DNA from: Nostoc sp. LEGE 12450
GTDB lineage: Bacteria; Cyanobacteriota; Cyanobacteriia; Cyanobacteriales; Nostocaceae
Assembly: GCF_015206895.1 (NCBI RefSeq)
Contig: NZ_JADEXU010000072.1
Location: 1 to 37,670, forward strand
Direction of reading: 5' to 3'
DNA length: 37,670 nt
The notes beneath the pieces are model-generated. The model was given only the letters and a program-made list of their open reading frames with translations. It was not told where the DNA came from and did no database searches. The position numbers and the translations under genes were made by a program. Shown one piece after another: positions 8,702 through 15,659 of this stretch. Each line of letters opens with the position of its first letter. Positions within the stretch are counted from its first letter, which is position 1.

Positions 8702-9967
8702 ATGGCTTATGAGATGAGAAAACAAAGAGCGATCGCAGTTGATTTGTTCGCTGGCGCGGGGGGTATGACTCTTGGCTTTGAACAAGCTGGTTTTGACGTG
8801 CTAGCCTCTGTAGAAATTGACCCTATCCACTGTGCAACACATGAGTTTAACTTTCCTTATTGCTCAGTGTTATGTCAAAGTGTTGTGGATACAACCGGTG
8901 AAGAAATTAGGAGTCGGTCTAAAATTGGCGATCGCGAAATCGATGTGGTAATTTGTGGCTCACCATGTCAAGGATTTTCTCTAATTGGTAAACGGGTTGT
9001 TGATGATCCGCGAAATTCTTTAGTGTTTCACTTTCATCGGCTGGTTTTTGAGCTAAAACCGAAATTCTTTGTAATGGAAAATGTTCGGGGAATCACAGTT
9101 GGTGAACATAAAAAAATCCTCCAATCTTTAATTAGTGAGTTTAAAATTTACGGCTATAAAGTAGAAGAAAATTACCAAATTCTCAATGCTGCAAATTACG
9201 GAGTACCACAGTCACGTGAGAGATTATTTCTTATAGGTGCAAGGGAGGATGTAGAATTACCAAAATATCCTCAGTCGATTACTAAACCAGCATTACCAAA
9301 TAATTTAACTTCTAAAAAAATATCTAATATCCCATTGAGTCCTACAGTATGGGATGCAATTAAAGATTTACCCGAAATAGAAAACTATCCTGATTTAGTA
9401 ACAAGAGATTGGGTTATAGCAGAATACGAAAAGCCTAGTAACTATGCTCGTGTACTTCGTGGTCTTAAATGCCTAAAAAATGATTATTCTTATAAACGTG
9501 AATATGATTTGCGAATCCTTTCTTCAAGTTTAAGAACAAAACATTCTGCGGAAACTATTCAACGCTTTCAGGAGACTGAACAAGGCGATAGAGAAAAAAT
9601 TAGTCGTTTTTATAAGCTACATCCTGCTGGTGTCTGCAATACTTTAAGAGCCGGAACAGACAAATATAGGGGTTCTTTCACATCTCCTAGACCGATTCAT
9701 CCATTTACGCCTCGTTGCATTACAGTCAGAGAAGCGGCGAGATTACATTCTTACCCCGATTGGTTTAGATTTCATGTAACTAAATGGCACGGTTTTCGGC
9801 AAGTTGGTAACTCTGTACCACCGCTACTAGCAAAGGCTGTGGCTGGTGAAATTATTAGTAGTTTGAATATTTCGCCTTTTAAGCCGAGTTTGCGATACAA
9901 GTTGGGAGACGAGAAGCTACTACAGCTTAAGATGTCGCAAGCGGAACAATATTATCAGCGTGACTAG
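8702..9967 (+). CDS. orphan C5-cytosine DNA methyltransferase
   Basis: This is a 421-residue SAM-dependent m5C DNA methylase. Motifs appear in order: I (DLFAGAGGMTLGFEQAG, residues ~14-30), IV with the catalytic Cys (GSPCQGFS, ~85-92), VI (ENVRG, ~125), VIII (QSRERLFLIG, ~169), a recognition region at ~190-330, then IX/X (RLHSYPD and RQVGNSVPPLLA, ~366). No endonuclease gene is adjacent, so it looks solitary. The N-terminal third (EIDPIHCATHEFNFP) resembles what I remember of M.Ssp6803I-type cyanobacterial enzymes that methylate CGATCG, the core of the abundant HIP1 octamer; target specificity is inference only. MRKQRAIAVDLF, from an in-frame ATG at 8714, could be the true start. Confidence 0.92.
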   Translation: MAYEMRKQRAIAVDLFAGAGGMTLGFEQAGFDVLASVEIDPIHCATHEFNFPYCSVLCQSVVDTTGEEIRSRSKIGDREIDVVICGSPCQGFSLIGKRVVDDPRNSLVFHFHRLVFELKPKFFVMENVRGITVGEHKKILQSLISEFKIYGYKVEENYQILNAANYGVPQSRERLFLIGAREDVELPKYPQSITKPALPNNLTSKKISNIPLSPTVWDAIKDLPEIENYPDLVTRDWVIAEYEKPSNYARVLRGLKCLKNDYSYKREYDLRILSSSLRTKHSAETIQRFQETEQGDREKISRFYKLHPAGVCNTLRAGTDKYRGSFTSPRPIHPFTPRCITVREAARLHSYPDWFRFHVTKWHGFRQVGNSVPPLLAKAVAGEIISSLNISPFKPSLRYKLGDEKLLQLKMSQAEQYYQRD

Positions 9968-10001
9968 TAATAATACACTTCGTAATATGTGCAAGGTTGC
10001 G

Positions 10002-10967
10002 CTAAGTCCAAGTACGGAAAAATGTACTATCTTCCCAGATATTAGCAGCCGCCAGTGCGATCGCTGTTAATTCTTCCTTTTTAAGAGGCATAAAAGCCCG
10101 CGCTATCTTGACATTATTCTCTAATTGTGTAACTGTTTCTGCCGCAATTACACAACAATGAACTCCAGACTGAGACATTGTGTAACCTAAAGCTTGCTCC
10201 ATACCTGTCAACCCACCTGGTTTAAACAGTCGACCATAAGCCGGAACTTTCATGGCAATCACACCGACATTTTTTTCTTGAGCAACTGGTAAAACTACTG
10301 GGATAAATGGACGTGGGTGGTGTTGGTCGGCGGCATTCACAGGAATCAGTGTAGTGTGGAAAGGATAGCGACGTAACCCTTCGGCAATCACTTGAGGATC
10401 GTGATGTCCGGTAATACCTGCGAAGCGCACAAGTTTTTGTTGTATGGCTTCTTCTAAAGCTTTAATTGCGCCAGATGGACTAAAGATAGTGTCGAGTTCT
10501 TGAGAAAAAGAAACGTGGTGCAACTGCCACAAATCGAGATAATCTGTATTGAGACGTTTTAGCGATCGCTCTAATTCTCGCCAGGCTCCATCCCGATCTC
10601 TTTGATCGGTCTTGCTTGCTAGAAATATCTTTGAGCGATGGGGTGGTAGCACTTTGCCTAAATAATCTTCACTCGGCCCATAACTAGCCGCCGTATCAAA
10701 GTAGCGAATGCCAAGTTCCAGCGCTCTTTGAATTATTGCCACAGCATCATCCTCTTTTCCTTCCCAGGATAGTGGCGTTTGTCCTGCTCCTCCTAACCCG
10801 AAGATAGGCAGATTTACTTCCGTGCGTCCCAGCATCCGTTCTGGCATAGTTGCTGGCGGTGTTGCGGTGTTGTTAGTATTTTGCTGCAAGGCATTAGTTG
10901 CCACAATCCCTCCAGTCAAAGCAATGCTGGTAATTAGGAAATTACGCCGCGTCTTTCCTTCTGTCAT
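10002..10967 (-). CDS. Tat-exported aldo/keto reductase
   Basis: This 321-residue NADPH-type aldo/keto reductase has an N-terminal twin-arginine signal (TRRNFLITS then a hydrophobic stretch), implying export of a folded, cofactor-loaded enzyme or membrane tethering. The TIM-barrel tetrad is visible: Asp91 and Tyr96 in FDTAASYGPSEDYLG, Lys119 in ASKTDQR, and His150 in WQLHHV. The natural substrate cannot be read from the sequence. Its 3' end faces the methyltransferase across only 34 bases, with no visible terminator. An alternative reading is a cytosolic AKR with a decayed leader, but RRNFL followed by a Gly/Ala-rich hydrophobic core makes Tat targeting more likely. Confidence 0.88.
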   Translation of the reverse strand: MTEGKTRRNFLITSIALTGGIVATNALQQNTNNTATPPATMPERMLGRTEVNLPIFGLGGAGQTPLSWEGKEDDAVAIIQRALELGIRYFDTAASYGPSEDYLGKVLPPHRSKIFLASKTDQRDRDGAWRELERSLKRLNTDYLDLWQLHHVSFSQELDTIFSPSGAIKALEEAIQQKLVRFAGITGHHDPQVIAEGLRRYPFHTTLIPVNAADQHHPRPFIPVVLPVAQEKNVGVIAMKVPAYGRLFKPGGLTGMEQALGYTMSQSGVHCCVIAAETVTQLENNVKIARAFMPLKKEELTAIALAAANIWEDSTFFRTWT

Positions 10968-11010
10968 AATTGGCTTCGGGGGCGAAATTACTTTTATTAT
11001 AAAATTTTAG

Positions 11011-11457
11011 CTAGGGGGGATTAATCTCAGAAAGCAAAATTACTGATAGTTTGGAAACACTGCGAAAGCGCTGATCGTTGGTTAGAAAAGTAGAACATTG
11101 AGTCAACAGCGCTGTTGCTGCATGGATAGCATCTGGTAATTTGATGTTAATACTGGCACGAAGTTGAGCAGCTTCAATTAAAATCTGACGACTGACAGGA
11201 ATCACTGTTAAATTTTGTGAATTGCTAATCAGTTGTTGGTAAGTTGTCTGTTGAGCTAAGTCATGATTTTGGAAAGGTTTTACCAATACTTCAGCAAGTG
11301 ATAATTCACTAGTTACTACACTCAAGTTACCTCGATCAATACTTTGGAATAACTGGGTTAAATCTTGGGCAAATGCTGGATGTCCTTCTAAAGCATAGAT
11401 CCAAATGTTGGTATCGAGGTATACCTTTGTGCCTTGAATAGCATCTAGAATTCCCAT
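11011..11457 (-). CDS. PIN-domain ribonuclease toxin (VapC-like)
   Basis: This 148-residue PIN domain protein is probably the toxin of a type II toxin-antitoxin pair; VapC enzymes are Mg-dependent RNases. The acidic residues are Asp15 (YLDTNIWIY), Glu56 (SLAEVL), Asp109 (LPDAIHAA) and Asp128 (LTNDQRF), so all four expected acids are present. Its ATG lies within the 3' end of the upstream antitoxin gene, a 13-bp overlap typical of translational coupling. It appears intact. The cellular RNA target is unknown. Confidence 0.88.
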   Translation of the reverse strand: MGILDAIQGTKVYLDTNIWIYALEGHPAFAQDLTQLFQSIDRGNLSVVTSELSLAEVLVKPFQNHDLAQQTTYQQLISNSQNLTVIPVSRQILIEAAQLRASINIKLPDAIHAATALLTQCSTFLTNDQRFRSVSKLSVILLSEINPP

Positions 11458-11678
11458 GCATCTCGTTCTTGACGAATAAACTTATCCACTTCTTCCGGTG
11501 TCGCAAAACTGCCTTTAGCAGAACCGATAAAGCTAGTTAGGGGCTTTTCAGAATGCTTTGGGGGTGACTCCAGAAGTACTATCACCTCTACAGTTGCACC
11601 TGCTGGAAGTTCTGGAGAAGAGATTTCTACTACACCACCAGGTTTGACGATCGCGTGTTGCCTGAGTCCATTAAGCAT
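11445..11678 (-). CDS. antitoxin partner of the PIN toxin (VapB-like)
   Basis: This 77-residue protein begins with a short beta-rich segment (RQHAIVKPGGVVEISSPELPAGATVEVIVLLE) resembling an AbrB/MazE- or DUF-type antitoxin fold as found in cyanobacterial VapB-like proteins. It ends with an acidic/Arg helix (EEVDKFIRQERDAWEF) suited to wrap the toxin. It is the first gene of the two-gene unit and overlaps the toxin by 13 bp. It is expected to neutralise the toxin and repress its own promoter. No clean operator palindrome is visible upstream. Confidence 0.8.
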   Translation of the reverse strand: MLNGLRQHAIVKPGGVVEISSPELPAGATVEVIVLLESPPKHSEKPLTSFIGSAKGSFATPEEVDKFIRQERDAWEF

Positions 11679-11737
11679 GATAATTTATCCTCATTAGTGT
11701 CGAACATCCCATTTCATCAGGATAGGTGAAAATCAAA

Positions 11738-11769
11738 GGGATGCCTACGTCGGCAAGCTACGCACTGCC
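11738..11769. repeat. dispersed GC-rich repeat
   Basis: GGGATGCCTACGTCGGCAAG followed by CTACGCACTGCC stands out from AT-rich surroundings and matches a type of imperfect palindromic repeat common between Nostoc genes. It separates the toxin-antitoxin pair from the next minus-strand gene. Confidence 0.6.
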
Positions 11770-11800
11770 TTTTTTAGCTTAATTTTGAGGTGCGATCGCA

Positions 11801-13291
11801 TTACTTACTACCGACGGCGTTTTTATCAGCGTAGTTAAGATTTTTCTGATACTCTATGATTTTTTGTTGAGCGATTGCATAATTTGGGCTGGAAGATGGC
11901 ACAGTCTTCATAAGTGCGATCGCAGCTTCCCACTGACTCACAACTGTCTTCCACTCATCTGGAGATTTTGCTAATTGAGTTAATTTGGCAGCACTGATTG
12001 CTTGATTAACAGCATCTCGGAATGTATTAGTTTGAGGTATGATTGCTGCTGAAAATGGAGTTGGCGAAGTAACTTGAGAAGCTATAGAAGTTGTTGGTTG
12101 TTCTTCCATTTTTGAAATTGTTGCCAATAAATATATTCCGATCGCAAGCAAGGGAATTAACATAATTATCAGCAGCTTTTTATTTAAATTTTTAGGCGTT
12201 TGGTAATGATATTGAGATAGTGATTTTATAAGCAAATGCTGTTTTTTGCCTTTCTTTATTTGGGTTAGACCCATATCACCACGCAATCTGCCAATTTCTA
12301 AATCTGTGCGATCAACACTGTAGCTTTTAGGTCTAGTTTGCAAGCTTTGTAGTAGAAATTTCAGCTTAGGAATGAAGCGTTTTATTACCAAATGTTCTAA
12401 TTGATATAGATATGCGGCAGTAAAGATCCAAATCATGAACCAGCGTTGACTCAAAAAATCATTATTTTCAATACTGTAAAAAATTCCGTTTGTTGCGCGT
12501 CCTGTTAAATGTCCTGTACAACCATTGAAGTACTCCGGTATTTTATTGTAAAAGTTGCAACTAGAAAAAGCTAATTCTGAAAAGATAGCTAGGATTAGCA
12601 TAAAAGATAATCCCATTACTAATGTGCTATAGAAACCTGCCCATAAGCTATTGAAAGTAGGCATCCATTTTGGTAATTTATTAGATGAGTTAGGCTTTTG
12701 CCAAATAAACCAGAAAATATGATAGACAAAGGCTAAGAAAGCTGTTGGTATTAATAAGCCGAATAAAATAGAAAATATTAATAATATAGGGCTGTTACCG
12801 ATAACTGATATAAATACTCCAGCCAATCCAAAGACTATTAAACGTGTGCCAGGAAATGCTATGGGAACTAGAATAATTGCCCTGAGCCAAGAACTAGGAT
12901 AAGGAAACCAAACTGGCCATATTTTAGAGAGAGTTTCATATTTTCCCTGTTTAGCTAGTTCGAAAATACTAGAATGTTTTTTAGTCTCATCATTTACTGA
13001 ATTCAAACTTAAATTATCTATCCAACTTACTGAGGTTTGTCCTTTCTTTTTCCCATATATTTTTATAGACTTAATAGGTGGAGCTTCCAACTTAATTATT
13101 AGTTTATGAATGAAAGTAACTGAAGATTCTTGCTCCGGTACTTGAAAAGATTCGAGGATTATCTGTAAGCAGCTATCTTTCAATATTGCTTTGGCACTAA
13201 CACCTTTTGGTTTCAAAAGGTAATTGATTACTGAAGCAATTGCTTGTGCATCTCCCTGTTTAGCAAGTTCTAAAAGATTCGGCTGCGTCAT
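11801..13291 (-). CDS. multi-pass membrane protein with cyanobacterial N-terminal domain
   Basis: This 496-residue protein of unknown function starts at the ATG (MTQPNLLELAKQGD); the frame is open to a TTG two codons earlier. Residues 1-100 form a domain (LELAKQGDAQAIASVINYLLKPKGVSAKA...) shared with the neighbouring 175-residue protein. A membrane block follows: about 150-215 (two segments, LIVFGLAGVFISVIGN and LLIFSILFGLLIPTAFLAFV), about 230-255, about 288-305, and a last single span LLIIMLIPLLAIGIYLL. The C-terminal ~75 residues (AVNQAISAAKLTQLAKSPDEW...YQKNLNYADKNA) resemble a helical tail seen in other cyanobacterial hypothetical proteins. The layout suggests cytoplasmic domain, membrane, short outer or periplasmic tail. 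I recognise no enzyme. Confidence 0.75.
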   Translation of the reverse strand: MTQPNLLELAKQGDAQAIASVINYLLKPKGVSAKAILKDSCLQIILESFQVPEQESSVTFIHKLIIKLEAPPIKSIKIYGKKKGQTSVSWIDNLSLNSVNDETKKHSSIFELAKQGKYETLSKIWPVWFPYPSSWLRAIILVPIAFPGTRLIVFGLAGVFISVIGNSPILLIFSILFGLLIPTAFLAFVYHIFWFIWQKPNSSNKLPKWMPTFNSLWAGFYSTLVMGLSFMLILAIFSELAFSSCNFYNKIPEYFNGCTGHLTGRATNGIFYSIENNDFLSQRWFMIWIFTAAYLYQLEHLVIKRFIPKLKFLLQSLQTRPKSYSVDRTDLEIGRLRGDMGLTQIKKGKKQHLLIKSLSQYHYQTPKNLNKKLLIIMLIPLLAIGIYLLATISKMEEQPTTSIASQVTSPTPFSAAIIPQTNTFRDAVNQAISAAKLTQLAKSPDEWKTVVSQWEAAIALMKTVPSSSPNYAIAQQKIIEYQKNLNYADKNAVGSK

Positions 13292-13492
13292 AACCAATAA
13301 ATCTGGAAAACTGATAAATTATCGTCTATCTCAGGGTTCCCAATTTATACACAAAAGCAACATTTTTAGAAAGTTCCCAGCCCTACATATCAAACTTGCT
13401 TGAATTTATTATATTTTTTACAAAAACCCTAGCTTTAAACTTTTTCTCTGTACCTATGTATCTCTGGATTAGGAAATTTAAATATTTAAATA

Positions 13493-14014
13493 CTAACGTT
13501 CCTTTGTAATTACAGAGCTACCATTACTAATACTTACTTTTTGAATAAAAACGTCAGTACATGATGATAAAATATCAGAGCTTATTTTATTAGCAATAGA
13601 TTCAAAATCTTGGTTTGTTAATCCCCGCGCAGTATCGCCACTTAAATTAATAAAAATAGTTAGAAATTGAGGTTCGCTAGAAGACTCTTTATTATCTGCT
13701 GCTTCTAGTTCATCTTCTACTATGCTTAGATTAAACTCTTTAATCCAAGCTGGAAACTTCTTACCCGTTTGTTGCCCATAAATTTTTACGCTTTCAATAG
13801 ATGCAGCCCCTAAACCAGTTAAACCTTTGCGAATAAATGCAACTAAAATTTGCTGATTTGGTACTTGGGCAGATTCTAGCGTTACCTCTAACCAAGCATC
13901 TTGAAAGGCAACTTTTGCTGTGATCCCTTTAGGGTGTAGGTGGCGGTTCATCAGAGATGCGATCGCATCTACATCTCCCTGTTTTGCAAGTTCCAGAATA
14001 TTTGGCTGTGTCAT
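13493..14014 (-). CDS. hypothetical protein sharing N-terminal domain with its neighbour
   Basis: This is a soluble protein of 173 residues (175 if the ATG at 14020 is used). Residues 1-100 (MTQPNILELAKQGDVDAIASLMNR...HPKGITAKVAFQDAWLEVTLES) are clearly paralogous to the start of the downstream 496-residue membrane protein, with the same LELAKQGD and KIYG(K/Q) landmarks. The remaining 70 residues differ, with a predicted alpha/beta piece (FLTIFINLSGDTARGLTNQDF). Gene order and direction suggest local duplication followed by swap of the C-terminal part. The function is unknown; an interaction or sensing module is a guess. Confidence 0.7.
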   Translation of the reverse strand: MTQPNILELAKQGDVDAIASLMNRHLHPKGITAKVAFQDAWLEVTLESAQVPNQQILVAFIRKGLTGLGAASIESVKIYGQQTGKKFPAWIKEFNLSIVEDELEAADNKESSSEPQFLTIFINLSGDTARGLTNQDFESIANKISSDILSSCTDVFIQKVSISNGSSVITKER

Positions 14015-14203
14015 AACCATTAAAAGAGAAAATCTAGGAAAATAAGCTTATATTCTTAGAATTCCCTCTTAACAGCCTTAAGTAACATTATGATGCAAAA
14101 TATCAACTAAATTAGGTTAAAATATTTAGTATAAAGATAGTCTTTGACAGACTTTTGTAAAAAATATATTTCCCTGGATAAACATGGGTTTTTGCCCTTG
14201 CCA

Positions 14204-14235
14204 AATTAACAGGATTAATATTAATCAGTTTAATT
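14204..14235. promoter_or_regulatory. long palindrome upstream of endonuclease V gene
   Basis: A perfect 14-bp palindrome (GATTAATATTAATC, 14213-14226) is nested in a longer symmetric stretch with three mismatched pairs (AATTAAC...TTTAATT). It ends 12 bases before the endonuclease V ATG, where a repressor would block transcription or translation. No known binding protein is identified; it does not match the cyanobacterial LexA box. Confidence 0.4.
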
Positions 14236-14247
14236 CCCATTTTCAAT

Positions 14248-14913
14248 ATGAAATTTTATCGAGATCATGCTTGGCCTTCGACGCTGGAAGAAGCCATAGT
14301 TATCCAAGAAAAGCTGCGAGATCAAGTAATTACTGAGGATCAACTAGAAGAACCGATCCAGTACGTTGCTGGAGTGGATATGGGTTTTGAAGCTGATGGA
14401 ACCATTAGCCGGGCAGCTGTCGCAGTACTGAGTTTTCCTGATTTACAAGTAATTGAGACGAGCCTAGCACACCGTCCTACTACCTTTCCTTATGTTCCTG
14501 GGTTCCTCTCATTTCGGGAAATTCCAGCTGTTCTCGATGCCTTGGAGAAAATTCAAACAACACCAAATATTATCCTGTGTGATGGTCAAGGAATTGCTCA
14601 TCCCCGCAGATTAGGTATAGCTAGCCATTTAGGGTTACTTATAGATATGCCAACAATTGGTGTAGCTAAGTCCAGGTTGGTAGGTAAATATGAGGAATTG
14701 GCAGAAACCAAAGGCAGCAGCCAACCACTGATATATAACGGTGAAACCGTTGGAGTTGTTTTGCGATCGCGCACCGGAGTAAAACCTCTGTACATCTCCA
14801 GTGGACATCGAATTAGTTTACCTACAGCAATTGACTATGTATTACGCTGCACGCCAAAATATCGGCTGCCAGAAACTACACGCATTGCTGATAAATTAGC
14901 GTCGGCGAAATAA
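14248..14913 (+). CDS. nfi: endonuclease V (deoxyinosine 3' endonuclease)
   Basis: Endonuclease V nicks DNA one base 3' to deoxyinosine, starting repair of deaminated adenine. The 221 residues match the family. Catalytic and binding motifs visible are VAGVDMGF (first Asp, residues ~40-47), PYVPGFLSFRE (the wedge and Glu), LCDGQGIAHPRRLGIASHLG (second Asp, ~112-130), and the C-terminal SGHRISL. The ATG start follows a long palindrome that may be regulatory. The FHA genes downstream run in the same direction but 107 bases away, so co-transcription is uncertain. Confidence 0.95.
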   Translation: MKFYRDHAWPSTLEEAIVIQEKLRDQVITEDQLEEPIQYVAGVDMGFEADGTISRAAVAVLSFPDLQVIETSLAHRPTTFPYVPGFLSFREIPAVLDALEKIQTTPNIILCDGQGIAHPRRLGIASHLGLLIDMPTIGVAKSRLVGKYEELAETKGSSQPLIYNGETVGVVLRSRTGVKPLYISSGHRISLPTAIDYVLRCTPKYRLPETTRIADKLASAK

Positions 14914-15020
14914 AGCTTGTTGAAGTTTTTTCTAAATACTTGCTTGCGCCTACTCAATCATGTTAGGAATCGCACAGAAAGAAGTTGAAGTAGCTAAATA
15001 CGATTTACGAAGTTAGAACA

Positions 15021-15560
15021 ATGAACGCACTAACTTTACAGTGGCACGATGCAGGTCAAGATAAAACTCAGAACATTTACGAACAACAACCAAGTCAAAA
15101 TCCTGGTACTGTCCGCATTGGTCGCGATCGACTCCGGTGCGATATTGTTTTGAGTCACCCTACTGTATCTGGTCTGCACGTTGAAATCTTTTTTCATCAA
15201 CAGCAACAGCGCTTTTATATCAGGAATTTGCGATCGCAAAATCCCCCCCTTGTCGATGGACGACAATTAGTCCAAGGTGAAATGCCTTTAACAGAGGGTA
15301 CTACTATCTCTTTGGGACAAATAAAACTCAACGTTACTAAAGTTTCCACAGGCAGCATTCCAGCAACAATTTTAATGCCACCACATCCCGGACATCATCA
15401 CCATTCACCAACACCTCCCGCGCCAGCGCTAGGAATTTATGGTTTAGAATGCCCCAAATGTCATAAAGTTTCCCCAGGAGAGAATCTACAAATTGGTTGT
15501 CATTGGTGTGGAACATCTTTGGCTGCGGCTGTGAGTGTGTTAGTAGCACCGGGTAGTTGA
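15021..15560 (+). CDS. FHA domain protein with C-terminal zinc ribbon
   Basis: This 179-residue cytosolic protein carries a forkhead-associated domain (residues ~30-105: VRIGRDRLRCDIVL, then HPTVSGLHVEI, then the LVDGRQL loop), which binds phosphothreonine. A His/Pro linker (PPHPGHHHHSPTPP, ~123-136) could also bind metal. A treble or ribbon motif with two Cys pairs, CPKC and CHWC, follows (~142-165). Family knowledge suggests a reader of Ser/Thr kinase signals. The next gene, 87 bases on, also starts with an FHA domain, so the two probably work together. The partner kinase is not in this window; the broken kinase at the right end is too far away to assume a link. Confidence 0.85.
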   Translation: MNALTLQWHDAGQDKTQNIYEQQPSQNPGTVRIGRDRLRCDIVLSHPTVSGLHVEIFFHQQQQRFYIRNLRSQNPPLVDGRQLVQGEMPLTEGTTISLGQIKLNVTKVSTGSIPATILMPPHPGHHHHSPTPPAPALGIYGLECPKCHKVSPGENLQIGCHWCGTSLAAAVSVLVAPGS

Positions 15561-15659
15561 GGAGCGCAGAGGAGCAGGGGAGCAGAGGAGCAGAAGAAGA
15601 ATTCCTAACTCTTGACTTAATGACAAATAACCAATGACAAATGACCAATGACTAATGAC
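15558..15659. repeat. short tandem repeats between the two FHA genes
   Basis: A GAGGAGCAG-type purine tract (15558-15600) is followed by tandem AATGAC(C/A)A heptamers (15619-15659). The second tract runs into the start codon region of the next gene and offers several ATGs in different frames. Confidence 0.8.
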
